Shown here: in pieces, positions 1-8,084 of the stretch
Position numbering within the stretch: the first letter of the stretch is position 1
How the letters are laid out: every line of letters begins with the position of its first letter
From: Panacibacter microcysteis
GTDB taxonomy: Bacteria; Bacteroidota; Bacteroidia; Chitinophagales; Chitinophagaceae
Assembly (NCBI RefSeq): GCF_015831355.1
Contig: NZ_JADWYR010000002.1
Span: forward strand, 930,001-994,000
DNA length: 64,000 bases
Direction of reading: 5' to 3'
Program-made: the position numbers and the translations under genes
Notes under the pieces: generated by a model
Seen by the model: only the letters and a program-made list of their open reading frames with translations
Told to the model about the DNA's origin: nothing
Databases searched by the model: none

Positions 1-1998
1 CCATATTTCGGCGACTATCTTTTGTACTTCCACATCGCACGCCGGGTAATTGTGCAGGCTGGCAGCACTTACCGGTGGCGGGCCTATAACCGTAGCGCCG
101 GCATCAATTAGCTTGCGTAGTTTTTGCATAATGGGTAAAGACACCTGGTTGAGTGGTACGGCAGAAACCTGCAACTGCTGGTAGTTGCCCACCTGCTTTG
201 CTATTTCCGGTACAGGGCTTACGCATTGCTGCAATACCAGCATACGGTAACTCATACCATCGGGCAAAACGATGCGGCCATTGCTGACTTCCATTCTGGT
301 AAGCAATACATCAGGGTTTGCATAATCGCAATCGTAGCCTGCACCAAGGCCCGGAACGTTATATTTTGGTGGTACGAGCAGCGGTGGCCTTTCGCCAAGG
401 TAAAAGCACACATCCCCCACAAACCGGCCCTGCTGCAGCATGTACTGGCAGCGGCTGAGGTAGGAAAAAAAAGCACCTGATTGTTTCCACCAGGTAATGT
501 TGGGCGTAAAGTGCTGGCCGGCGCAGTATACATACCCGGGCATACCATCTGACGGTGGCTGGCAGGTGGCGGCATGCAACATAAACCGGTTAATGCCTTC
601 GCAAAAAGCATCGTTGGCATAAGGTTTAAGATCAAATGGCCCGAGCGTCCAGTGTGTGCCATCTCTTTGTTGCTCTGTAAATGCTTCGGCTTCTGCCTGC
701 TTTTTGCCATACACATGTGCGGCTGTGGCCGTTTGTTTTAAGTTGAGCCGCAGCGCAGGGTTTTTGTTGTAACCACCTTCTGCATTCCTTGTGCCATTTA
801 CCCAAAACTCACCCGCCACAATATCTGATGTGCTGAAATTTTTCAGTACATCCTGTGATGGTATGTCATTGGGGCCGCCGGCCTCATTGCCAACCTCAAG
901 CCCATGGCTGTGGCAAAGTTCAGCAAAATGGCCATAGAAGTTTTCTGCAATGCAATCCTGTATGGTACGCTGAAAGTCGTCTCTGAATCTTGCTGTAACA
1001 GTTGTGTCGATTACGGTATAGCCGGCAAGTGCAGGCAGGTATTTGAACAGATCATAGCCGCGGAATTTTTTAAACTGTGCTGCAAAGTCCTGTGTCCAGG
1101 AAAGCTTGCCACACTCCCAGCTGTCAGACCATAAATAATCAATATGTCCACCTGCTTTCTTTGCTTCATCCAGCACGAGTTTGCCGAGCACATTAAAGTG
1201 CGCATCCAGTGCTGCCACGCTCAGGTAATCTATCTCGTACCCTTCACCGCCTTTAAACGTATCCCCTTCCGGGTAGGCTTTCCATTTACTCCAGAATTCA
1301 CCTGTAAGCGTGTAACCGCTGCGCAGTATTACCCAGTTGCCGGGCGGCACATCCCATACCAGCCGTCCATCTGCCTGCATGGCTGTGGAAAGGTCAACGA
1401 CCTGCCTTTCGTCAATGGTTTTGGCATTATCCTTCAGCCGGAAAGCCTGCACTTTTATACTGTGGTAATAATCATCTGTAATAACCGGGTGTGGCAGTAC
1501 TGCTGCAAACCTTGCAGGGCCTGCTACAAGGGTATCTGCAAATACAATTTTCTTCATGGCGTTGTCTTTGGTAACCCATGGACCCATCATCGTCCAGCCA
1601 CCGGCCATGTTAAATCCAAACTGTATGTGCAGCCTGTTGGCTTCCTTTACCGCATGCCTGAAAAGCGCACGCCACTCCTCACCCGGGAAGTCTACGCCCA
1701 ACAGGGGTTCTTTACCACCATAACCACCGGTACAAATAAGCGTAACGGCACTGATGCCTTTGTCTTTGAAGGCTTCCAGGTCCCTGGTAATACCTTCCCT
1801 TGTAACCCTGTTATAGATCCAGAACCAATAGATGCGCGGTTTGGCTACGTCCGGAGGAGATTGAAAACCTTTCAACAGTGCATCATTCGCAGGCTGCTTT
1901 GGGGCTGTCTTTTTTTGCTGGGCACTGCACACGCTGGCAGCAAGCAACAGCAAACAGCAGCATACTACATTTTTACAAGCATAAGCATTCAACATCAT
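1..1998 (-). CDS. GH106 family alpha-L-rhamnosidase-like glycoside hydrolase, 3' end outside window
   Basis: The minus-strand frame is open from an ATG at 1998 to the left edge (666 codons, no stop), so the C-terminal part is missing. The first ~24 residues are a hydrophobic signal peptide ending near SVCSAQ, which points to export. Soon after comes PPDVAKPRIYWFWIYNRVT followed by GITRDLEAFKDKGI, then FNMAGGWTMMGPWV; this order is typical of the N-terminal part of glycoside hydrolase family 106. Further on, WSDSWECGKLSW and GLEVGNEAGGP resemble the family's acidic active-site segments. GH106 enzymes remove rhamnose from plant polysaccharides such as rhamnogalacturonan; the exact substrate here is unknown. 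An ATG at 1995 is an equally good start. No polysaccharide-utilisation partner (SusC/D) is visible inside the window; it may lie to the left. Confidence 0.85.
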   Translation of the reverse strand, partial: MMLNAYACKNVVCCCLLLLAASVCSAQQKKTAPKQPANDALLKGFQSPPDVAKPRIYWFWIYNRVTREGITRDLEAFKDKGISAVTLICTGGYGGKEPLLGVDFPGEEWRALFRHAVKEANRLHIQFGFNMAGGWTMMGPWVTKDNAMKKIVFADTLVAGPARFAAVLPHPVITDDYYHSIKVQAFRLKDNAKTIDERQVVDLSTAMQADGRLVWDVPPGNWVILRSGYTLTGEFWSKWKAYPEGDTFKGGEGYEIDYLSVAALDAHFNVLGKLVLDEAKKAGGHIDYLWSDSWECGKLSWTQDFAAQFKKFRGYDLFKYLPALAGYTVIDTTVTARFRDDFQRTIQDCIAENFYGHFAELCHSHGLEVGNEAGGPNDIPSQDVLKNFSTSDIVAGEFWVNGTRNAEGGYNKNPALRLNLKQTATAAHVYGKKQAEAEAFTEQQRDGTHWTLGPFDLKPYANDAFCEGINRFMLHAATCQPPSDGMPGYVYCAGQHFTPNITWWKQSGAFFSYLSRCQYMLQQGRFVGDVCFYLGERPPLLVPPKYNVPGLGAGYDCDYANPDVLLTRMEVSNGRIVLPDGMSYRMLVLQQCVSPVPEIAKQVGNYQQLQVSAVPLNQVSLPIMQKLRKLIDAGATVIGPPPVSAASLHNYPACDVEVQKIVAEIW

Positions 1999-2143
1999 GG
2001 GTTTATTTTGATCATTATAAACTTTTCAACAATGGTACATACCTGCAATGGCAGTACAGCTTACACTTAGAAGAGGGAGCAAAAATCCTGGTGCAGTGAA
2101 TATAAAAATAATACGCGATATATAGGCAGGGTTATAGTATGTA

Positions 2144-2203
2144 GCCGGCAGCATTGCTACTATGGGGCTTTGGTTGTGTCACTCACTTGTACGGCTGGTT
2201 CTT
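2144..2203 (+). repeat. Dispersed intergenic repeat, type a (copy 1), in a 412-bp gene-free stretch
   Basis: The core GTTGTGTCACTCACTTGT lies at 2173-2190, preceded by a GCCGGCA box at 2144-2150. It is one of about ten type-a copies in the window. The rest of 1999-2410 shows no open frame with coding character and no clear promoter; it is the shared upstream/downstream spacer between two minus-strand genes. Confidence 0.75.
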
Positions 2204-2410
2204 TACGCGGCATGGTGCAACCGGCACCGGGTAAGAGCAGGTACCTCAAAGTTACAGTGGTTGGTGTGGTAAATCTATATTGGTTATAGTATATGCTATT
2301 GTCGTAGTCGTAGAAACGACCATTCGGGCTCACTGAAACGCTTTCTGTTTTGAACGTAAGTATGGCTGTTAAGGAATAAGCCTACAAAAGTATGCACACA
2401 AGAACAGCAG

Positions 2411-3088
2411 TTAGTAAAGGTCGTTACCAATTTCAACGATCAGTTTGTAACCTGGTTCAAAGATGGTCTTTACCTCAGTTTCACCAGGCTCGATGTAGCT
2501 TTTGCCAAGCGCATAGTCGGTCACCAAAACAATTTGAACACTTTTATAGTAACTGTCAGACTTGTCATCGGTAAACGCCGCTTTCTTTATCCCTTGCCGA
2601 GATGTAATTTTTTCACGCACGTTGAAGCCTTTAAATTTTGCCACCAGCTGCCGGAAGGATTTTTGTGCATCTTCTTTTTTGTCAAACTCAAACCACAGCA
2701 TCATTTCGGTGATGTTGTCGGGCCATTGTTCGTTTTTGTACACCTTTTGGGTAATCGCCAGTTTCCCGGTATTAAAATATGTGTCGAAATACGGATGTGG
2801 GTTAAAATGGTACACCTGTGTTACTGTATAAAAAACCGGTTCCTTGAAAACACCAGGTGGATATGCAACCCATTTACCATCTGCAGGCGCTTTTTTTAGA
2901 ACCGAGGGTACATGTGAAGCCACAAATTCGATGATTGCAGTGTCAGGGTTGTAGGAGAGCATGCCAAAATACAATTGGTCTGTATACGTGTCAAGGCTTT
3001 GTGCAGGGCTTTTTTGCTGTGTCATAATAAACAATAATAAGGGTAAAAGCGTTTCATTGGTATTGATGGTTGAATGTTTTTTAGTCAA
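2411..3088 (-). CDS. Hypothetical protein, probably exported
   Basis: This 225-aa frame is not recognised as any known family. The first ~30 residues contain a hydrophobic stretch (ETLLPLLLFIMTQQKSPAQS) that could be a signal peptide. An internal ATG at residue 22 is a possible alternative start but would remove that stretch. The rest is a soluble-looking alpha/beta sequence with several aromatic residues (VFYTVTQVYHFNPHPYFDTY) and a lysine-rich middle. It lies on the same strand as, and 47 bp downstream of, the MORN-repeat gene, but the GTTAGCTGAG box at 3108 separates them. Its base composition is closer to the chromosomal average than that of the next three genes. Confidence 0.6.
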   Translation of the reverse strand: MTKKHSTINTNETLLPLLLFIMTQQKSPAQSLDTYTDQLYFGMLSYNPDTAIIEFVASHVPSVLKKAPADGKWVAYPPGVFKEPVFYTVTQVYHFNPHPYFDTYFNTGKLAITQKVYKNEQWPDNITEMMLWFEFDKKEDAQKSFRQLVAKFKGFNVREKITSRQGIKKAAFTDDKSDSYYKSVQIVLVTDYALGKSYIEPGETEVKTIFEPGYKLIVEIGNDLY

Positions 3089-3107
3089 CCTATTTTAGGA
3101 CGAGACA

Positions 3108-3122
3108 GTTAGCTGAGGTGCA
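3108..3122. repeat. Left copy of inverted GTTAGCTGAG box
   Basis: GTTAGCTGAGGTGCA here matches the reverse complement of 4876-4890 at 14 of 15 positions. The two copies frame the MORN-repeat gene exactly, one just after its stop and one touching its start codon. Confidence 0.6.
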
Positions 3123-3135
3123 TCTGTGGTTGTCG

Positions 3136-4875
3136 TCACTCAATGTTAAAATTTGCAATGATGTAAATAAATGAAGCTACATTTTTTTCGTCTTTTGTTG
3201 CAGGCGTAAATTTCATTTTATCAGCAACTTCTGCAAATTCTTGCCCTTCTGTCATATATGCAGACTTGAATTTTACATCAGTAACATTTCCTTTTTCATC
3301 AACTGAAAGCCAAAGACAAGTTGAGCCTTCTACGTCTTGGTATTGTGGTTCAAATAGTGATTTAGGTATTTTAATAAGTTTCTTTATTTCATCTTCATTA
3401 ATGCAAAGAGGATATGTGTCTGCTGTTGGTAAGTCTTCATCTTTCAACCATTCCTGTTTCATTAAATATTGAAATGATACCTTTCCAATAGGGTTGTCTG
3501 ATTTAGGAAATGTTTTTATAGATATTGCTTTACCTTTTTTACATAATTTCTCCTCCTTTATTTTCCCGTTTTTGTAATAATTTCTTGTATATCCATTTTC
3601 AACTCCATTTTCCATTTCTTGGTAAAGACGTAAAACACCATTGGTAAATGTTTTTTGTTGTCCGTGCCGTTTATAGTTTTTGTACTCTTGTTCGTTATGG
3701 TCTAAATACCCTTCCCAACCACTACAATCATAAATATATAATCCTGTACCATCTTTTAAGGTTTGTTCCCCTTTCTCATTCCAACAGTTTTGAATTAAGA
3801 AATGGCCATTCTTAAACTCGGCTTCTAATTTTTTGCTTCCGTCTTTATGAAATTCAAGCCACTTCCCATCTCTTTCGTGAGTTGATACATAAATCCCTGT
3901 TTCTGCAAGCTGTCCATTGTCATACCATTCTTTATACTCACCAATTCTTTCGTCTTTGTCCAAAAGTTTGTGTTCTAACTTTTTTGGTTTCCCATTCTCG
4001 TAATACCAATAATGCTCAAACTGTTTTAATGCTGAGTCTTTTCGAATAGAATATTTCTTATTTCCATTTTCGAAGTATTCAACTCGTACTCCTGTTTGCT
4101 CGCCTTTTGAATATTGAATTTGTTCTTTTAATTTTCCACTTTCATAAAAACTTTTAAACTCTCCATTAATAATACCATCTTCCAAATTGAAAACTTCTTT
4201 GGGTGAGTTATCAGAATAAAATGTTTTGCATTCACCTGAATATTTCAGATCAAACCCTTTCCCATCTTCGTCTAAACAGATTTCATTTGGATTCTTTCTG
4301 ATGTGTTTTTCTATTTTAGTCATTGTCTTGCCCTTGAGTTCATAATACTCATCGTCTAAGGCTGACATTTCTTCAAGTTTCTCATATAAATCACTATCGA
4401 ACAAATCCTTTTCTCTAGCTTTATCCATTAGTTTTTTGTTCTTCTGATAAATATTCTCGGCTCTCTGAATTAACTCTGCCATTTTTTTGTCGCCAATGTA
4501 TTCAAGACTTTTAATGATTGTCGGCACATAAGAACCATAACCATTGTAATAGAATTGTACAAACCCACCGTTTGTTACTTGTCCGTCAATGTACCACCAA
4601 TAATAAAGAGCTTTTTGTCCGTATGACAGGGATTTACCTTTTTCAATTTCGTGGTCTCTGTCTTTAACAAACTTTGAAATTGGTTCAAGTACAAACCAAC
4701 CAAAGTCAAAACCTGTTAGTTTGAAAAAGGCACCTTTATTTAGTTTAGGTCTGAAATGTGTTTGTTTATCAAACTCCCAATATGGGTCTTGTTTGGGTTT
4801 GTCTTGCCCGAATAAATTAAATATTCCCATTGTAAATATGGTGATTAGTAGTTGTCGCATCAGTTGGGTCGTCAT
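3136..4875 (-). CDS. Exported DMP19-like / MORN-repeat / TonB C-terminal-like fusion protein
   Basis: The 579-aa product starts with a signal peptide (hydrophobic residues 8-20, FNLFGQ). Residues ~80-200 (YYWWYIDGQVTNGGFVQFYYN, then a charged helical stretch) resemble the DMP19/DUF4375 family. Residues ~215-460 carry many YwqK/MORN-variant repeats such as GEFKSFYESGKLKEQIQYS and YYKNGKIKEE, found in so-called toxin-antitoxin YwqK-type proteins. The C-terminus (~500-579; SVDEKGNVTDVKFKS, then a conserved FTPA) resembles the periplasmic C-terminal domain of TonB-like proteins. The function is unknown; the parts suggest a cell-envelope or periplasmic role. The gene is AT-rich compared with those beyond 6.7 kb and is bounded by inverted GTTAGCTGAG boxes, which hints at transfer as a unit. 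The start at 4875 is the first ATG in frame before the hydrophobic stretch. Confidence 0.7.
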   Translation of the reverse strand: MTTQLMRQLLITIFTMGIFNLFGQDKPKQDPYWEFDKQTHFRPKLNKGAFFKLTGFDFGWFVLEPISKFVKDRDHEIEKGKSLSYGQKALYYWWYIDGQVTNGGFVQFYYNGYGSYVPTIIKSLEYIGDKKMAELIQRAENIYQKNKKLMDKAREKDLFDSDLYEKLEEMSALDDEYYELKGKTMTKIEKHIRKNPNEICLDEDGKGFDLKYSGECKTFYSDNSPKEVFNLEDGIINGEFKSFYESGKLKEQIQYSKGEQTGVRVEYFENGNKKYSIRKDSALKQFEHYWYYENGKPKKLEHKLLDKDERIGEYKEWYDNGQLAETGIYVSTHERDGKWLEFHKDGSKKLEAEFKNGHFLIQNCWNEKGEQTLKDGTGLYIYDCSGWEGYLDHNEQEYKNYKRHGQQKTFTNGVLRLYQEMENGVENGYTRNYYKNGKIKEEKLCKKGKAISIKTFPKSDNPIGKVSFQYLMKQEWLKDEDLPTADTYPLCINEDEIKKLIKIPKSLFEPQYQDVEGSTCLWLSVDEKGNVTDVKFKSAYMTEGQEFAEVADKMKFTPATKDEKNVASFIYIIANFNIE

Positions 4876-4890
4876 TGCATCTCAGCTAAC
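4876..4890. repeat. Right copy of inverted GTTAGCTGAG box
   Basis: TGCATCTCAGCTAAC is the inverse of the copy at 3108-3122 (14/15). It overlaps the shared spacer end described for 4881-4935. Confidence 0.6.
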
Positions 4891-5111
4891 GAGCAGGGCT
4901 TTATGAAGGTTAGGAATTAGTATTCGTCTGCCCACAACCGCTGCTGATTGAAAATATAAAGTTGAATTTAAGAACTAAAGTTGAAAGTTATTTATCCAGC
5001 CCGAACCACAGCTTGGATTTACAATTAGCAGATGTTACCTGGTCATGCCCAACTTACATAAGGTCCAATGTAAGCTGCCGTTTTGTGTCGGTTAACTATG
5101 AACCAATACAA
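4881..5111 (-). other. attC-like spacer B (cassette-type intergenic region)
   Basis: Read on the minus strand, the end next to the downstream start codon is GACGAATACTAATTCC followed by TAACCTTCATAAAGCCCTG and CGTTAGCTGAG. The same end, with small changes, occurs in the spacer at 5680-5845. At the far end, GTAAGTTGGGC near 5050-5065 partly pairs with CTTCATAAAG/CCTAAC. The layout (short single genes in one direction, imperfect inverted repeat in each spacer, a GTTAGCTG edge resembling GTTRRRY) recalls integron gene cassettes. No integrase is seen in the window. No coding sequence is supported here. Confidence 0.35.
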
Positions 5112-5660
5112 CTAATCTGTAAGTCGAAACATAATGTCTGTACGCAAAACATATTTTATTCCTCGTCGAACAGAACTGCCTTCATGTTCTAAGTCATGTA
5201 AAAAAATCAATGCCGAACCTTGTATAGGTTGAATTGTTAAACTATTGAAGGTTGTCTCGCCACCTTCATAATCGTTATTTAAGTAAATCATAAAAGTGAA
5301 ATAGCTTGCTTCAACTTCGTCACGAATAAAACTCTGGTCTCGATGTTTTTTAAACTCTTGTCCTGCTTGATATTTATAAAACCTGAATAATTCGTTAAGT
5401 CCAACCGCTTTGCTGTTCCCAATCTGTGACGGTGCAAATGGTTTCAATTTTCGCCAAATATTGTCTGCAAGAACTATGTCAGTATAAATAACTCTATAGT
5501 TGTTGCGAACAGCTTCAACAATTTTTTGTCCTTTTTCTGTGTCAACAGTTGCAGGCTCATAACCGATTGCTTCGCTTTTAGAGATAAAATCTTCACACTC
5601 TTGTCGTGTCCAAAAGTCGTCAATTGTAAATATGGTGTCAGTCAATTTATTTAGTTGCAT
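5112..5660 (-). CDS. 2OG-Fe(II) oxygenase, prolyl 4-hydroxylase type
   Basis: The 182-aa protein has the complete iron and 2-oxoglutarate site of the prolyl-4-hydroxylase-like 2OG-Fe(II) dioxygenases: HRD (H106, D108) in KKHRDQSF, the distal His H159 in DLEHEGSSV, and R173 in YVLRTDIMF. FRFYKYQAGQEF, just before the first His, and GGETTF in the middle are also family features. It is a single-domain protein without signal peptide, so cytoplasmic. Substrate is unknown: members hydroxylate proline, other side chains or small molecules. It stands alone between two attC-like spacers, in the AT-rich segment, which suggests it was acquired as a cassette. Confidence 0.85.
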   Translation of the reverse strand: MQLNKLTDTIFTIDDFWTRQECEDFISKSEAIGYEPATVDTEKGQKIVEAVRNNYRVIYTDIVLADNIWRKLKPFAPSQIGNSKAVGLNELFRFYKYQAGQEFKKHRDQSFIRDEVEASYFTFMIYLNNDYEGGETTFNSLTIQPIQGSALIFLHDLEHEGSSVRRGIKYVLRTDIMFRLTD

Positions 5661-5679
5661 AGAAGGTCTCTTTAAAATT

Positions 5680-5845
5680 GCAGCTAACGGTCAGGGCTTG
5701 GCGAAGGTTGGGAAATATATTCTGTCGCTTGCTTAGCCACTAAAGACTCGATTAGCTAAAGCCAAATTACTGAAGCTGGGTCAGAATTCCTACAGTTGAT
5801 GGGCAATATTCGTCAGCCCAACTTTTGCCAAGCTGTTGTTGTGTG
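5680..5845 (-). other. attC-like spacer A with 17-bp inverted arms
   Basis: Arms at 5696-5712 (GCTTGGCGAAGGTTGGG) and 5817-5833 pair at 15 of 17 positions around a 104-nt centre, which has further weak pairing (GCTTAGC near 5730, GCTAAAGC near 5755). The edges read GTTAGCTG on one side and CACACAAC on the other, similar to the GTTRRRY and RYYYAAC edges of integron attC sites. The start-proximal end is shared with spacer B. A plain terminator would not explain the shared end. Confidence 0.4.
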
Positions 5846-5848
5846 CAG

Positions 5849-6391
5849 TTATTCGGCGGTTTCGAATAGTTTTATTTGATTAATAATTTTTCTTCTCTGT
5901 TTTTCTGTCCCACCTAGATCTATAAACCCTCCACCGTAACGGCCGTTACCTGTTCGTCCTTGTATGCTTAAATAAAATCCATGAATATCAATTGCTAAAT
6001 GAAGATTATAGCCCCACGATAATAGTGACTTTCCATACTCGTAGTAGTAATATGTTGCTGTGTTATCATAGACTGGAATTTTCATGTTTTCGAGAACCTT
6101 TTTCACTATTTCTTGCTTTTGCTCTATGTTTAGTTCGGAATAAATAGATAAGACTTTATATCGATTCGGTATAAGATAGATAATTGAATAAAGTGAAAAT
6201 GCACAGATTGAAGTGCAAAGAAAATACATATATGAGGAGGTTCTGTGTTCTTGAAACTTCTTAATGTCAAAAGAAAGTTTATAAAAAAGCCAAATGCCAA
6301 ATATCGAAAAGAAAGAAAATAATACATACCACATGTATCGATCAAATGTGTTGGCTTTTTGTACTTTCTCTTTTAGTTCGTAGTAAGACAT
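5849..6391 (-). CDS. Hypothetical membrane protein with two transmembrane helices
   Basis: The 180-aa product is not a recognised family. Residues ~20-40 (YMWYVLFSFFSIFGIWLFY) and ~53-75 (MYFLCTSICAFSLYSIIYLI) form two membrane helices, likely a hairpin. A soluble C-terminal part follows with NIEQKQEIVKKVLE, a tyrosine run (TATYYYYEYG) and a glycine-rich TGNGRYGGGFIDLGG. The gene is strongly AT-rich, has its own start after an AT-rich leader, and ends right at the attC-like spacer A, so it appears to be the upstream member of the cassette-like stretch. No function can be assigned. Confidence 0.6.
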   Translation of the reverse strand: MSYYELKEKVQKANTFDRYMWYVLFSFFSIFGIWLFYKLSFDIKKFQEHRTSSYMYFLCTSICAFSLYSIIYLIPNRYKVLSIYSELNIEQKQEIVKKVLENMKIPVYDNTATYYYYEYGKSLLSWGYNLHLAIDIHGFYLSIQGRTGNGRYGGGFIDLGGTEKQRRKIINQIKLFETAE

Positions 6392-6600
6392 CTTATATAA
6401 TTACACACAACACAAATATAAAAGCAATAAACAATATTATTAACAACTGGTAGCTGATTGAAAATTATCACTGTTGATATGCGGTTTTAATATTATAGCG
6501 TTGCCATAATCCACTGTTGAAGCTTCTGTAATCTTTTCTAAACAAGTGGCCGATATCCAGCACAAATGAATGATGCGCCGCGAGCCTGGTAATTGCTACG

Positions 6601-6668
6601 CTACAGTCGCCATAAAAACGGAACGCACAAGTGAGTGACACAACAGGCGATGCCATGAAAACTATTGC
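6601..6668 (-). repeat. Dispersed repeat, type a (copy 2), in the gene-free stretch 6392-6729
   Basis: The inverted core ACAAGTGAGTGACACAAC lies at 6627-6644. Flanks are the conserved CAGTCGCCATAAAAACGGAACG on one side and AGGCGATGCCATG on the other. This copy marks the edge between the AT-rich cassette-like segment and the normal-GC genes to its right. Nothing else is recognisable in the stretch. Confidence 0.8.
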
Positions 6669-6729
6669 TGGTGCAAAAATTACCTGCCAGAGCTTATATA
6701 AACAACAACTGCTGCTGCTAAACGATCAT

Positions 6730-7095
6730 CTATTGATTGAACTGGCCAAAATGCCAGAGTATTCCTGACGGGTCGTGGAGAAAGCACTCTTTGCCCCAGT
6801 CGTAGTGTTTTACAGGCGTTAAACGTGCGCCCTCATACCTGTCGGGCAGGTTGAGTGTAGATAGCCTTTGGTAATATGCATCTGCATCTTCCACTTCTAC
6901 AAAGATCATGGTATTGTCGATCCAATCTTTTACATAGGCATCCTGCAGGTAAAACGCAAGCGACTGCATTTTAAACACGGAAAATTTTGGATCGAGTACC
7001 ACCTCTTCAAAGCCAAGTGCTGTGTAAAAACTGCGGGAGGTATTGAAATCTTTCGCGCCAATAAACGGGCGCATGGAAATGACCTTATGATTCAT
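6730..7095 (-). CDS. VOC-family (glyoxalase/bleomycin-resistance fold) protein
   Basis: The 121-aa protein has the single-domain vicinal oxygen chelate layout: an N-terminal beta-strand with ISMRPFIGAKDFNTSRSFY, the usual ALGFEEV turn, then FVEVEDADAYYQRL, and the C-terminal CFLHDPSGILWHFGQ that carries the typical metal-binding or structural end of these proteins. Members are small dimeric dioxygenases, isomerases or drug-binding proteins; the first His ligand is not obvious here, so a catalytic role is uncertain. It is monocistronic, with the methyltransferase 111 bp upstream on the same strand. Confidence 0.8.
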   Translation of the reverse strand: MNHKVISMRPFIGAKDFNTSRSFYTALGFEEVVLDPKFSVFKMQSLAFYLQDAYVKDWIDNTMIFVEVEDADAYYQRLSTLNLPDRYEGARLTPVKHYDWGKECFLHDPSGILWHFGQFNQ

Positions 7096-7206
7096 ACGCT
7101 AATTTGTTTCTGTGTGAAATATACAACACAGTTTGTACAATGACCATCTTTTATGTGCAGGCCGTAAAGACTTTCTATCACTTTACGGCTGCGCAAACAT
7201 TGTTCA

Positions 7207-7956
7207 TTAACGTACGGCTTTTTTTGCCACGATGATCATGCGTGGTGATTTTCTTACGTTGTAACTGCCCAGTTGGTAATCGCCAAAGACTTCCTGCACC
7301 TGCATATCCTGGTATGCAAGCATATCTGTAAAATCTCCGAGGCTAAACTTGGCTACTTTTTCTGTATAAAGGTGTTTAAGATCGTGGCGGCCGGGCTTCT
7401 CTATCTGTATCTGTTTAAAGAAATGTGTATCATCCTGCCAGCGGGATATGTGGAAAGGAATCTCGTCGAGCGTTGTTGTCTCATTCTTTACCAGGTGGTC
7501 TTTTGCGTAATGTACATTCAGGTAATCGATGACAAATACACCGTTGTTTTTTAAACTCTGTGCTATTGTTCTGATGGCGTTGTTATGCTCCCGCTCTGTA
7601 TGGAAGTAACCAAAACTGGTAAAGAAGTTAAAGGCAAAGTCGAAATAATTGATAAAGAAAGGCAACCGCATGTCGTGCCAGAAAAAATGGAGCTTTGCTG
7701 TTTCATGTTCCCTGGCTGCGGTGATGGCGTTGTTGGAAATATCAATACCGGTAACATCGAAACCTATCTCTGCCAAAACCCTGCTGTGCCGGCCTTTTCC
7801 GCATGCCACATCTAACATATAACTTTCCTGCTGCGGATTTAAGTGACTGAGCAATAGCTTTATAAAAGCTGCAGCCTCCTGTTCATTACGCTTATAATAC
7901 AAAATATCGTAATAAGGGGAATTGAACCAGTCTTTGTACCACTCTTTTAATGCCAT
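7207..7956 (-). CDS. Class I SAM-dependent methyltransferase
   Basis: The 249-aa protein shows the Rossmann methyltransferase motifs: motif I LDVACGKGRHSRVLAE (about residues 48-63), an acidic end of strand 2 in VTGIDIS, and motif IV in FAFNFFTSFGYF. The C-terminal part is a mixed beta region seen in small-molecule methyltransferases of the Methyltransf_25 type. The substrate is unknown. The start at 7956 is 17 bp downstream of a near-perfect Bacteroidota promoter at 7973-8004, so the leader is short. It is divergent from glmM. Confidence 0.85.
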   Translation of the reverse strand: MALKEWYKDWFNSPYYDILYYKRNEQEAAAFIKLLLSHLNPQQESYMLDVACGKGRHSRVLAEIGFDVTGIDISNNAITAAREHETAKLHFFWHDMRLPFFINYFDFAFNFFTSFGYFHTEREHNNAIRTIAQSLKNNGVFVIDYLNVHYAKDHLVKNETTTLDEIPFHISRWQDDTHFFKQIQIEKPGRHDLKHLYTEKVAKFSLGDFTDMLAYQDMQVQEVFGDYQLGSYNVRKSPRMIIVAKKAVR

Positions 7957-7972
7957 TGTTGTAATATATCTT

Positions 7973-8004
7973 CAAATTTATTTTACAAATCGCGGCTTTG
8001 CAAA
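7973..8004 (-). promoter_or_regulatory. Bacteroidota-type promoter for the methyltransferase gene
   Basis: On the minus strand, TTTG (8004-8001) is followed by exactly 20 bp and TAAATTTG (7980-7973), matching the TTTG-N19-21-TAnnTTTG consensus of the primary sigma factor in Bacteroidota. Confidence 0.65.
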
Positions 8005-8031
8005 AAACTTTTGCAGTGCACACGTTTGTTC

Positions 8032-8062
8032 TTTCGGATTAGCATTTTTTCTGGTATGTTTG
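8032..8062 (+). promoter_or_regulatory. Candidate promoter for glmM
   Basis: TATGTTTG at 8055-8062 fits TAnnTTTG. A TTTC at 8032-8035, 19 bp upstream, is a one-mismatch -33 element. The start codon follows about 20 bp later. Confidence 0.45.
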
Positions 8063-8084
8063 CTGTTACCTAAATTGTTAAGTG

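Noticed and set aside
1144-2070. Long plus-strand open frame (308 codons)
   Set aside because: It lies antisense to the GH106 gene, whose frame gives clear family motifs; the plus-strand product has no family features and unusual composition.
2411-6391. Complete integron
   Set aside because: Only attC-like spacers are seen; no tyrosine recombinase of the IntI type is present in the window, so only a cassette-like segment is claimed.
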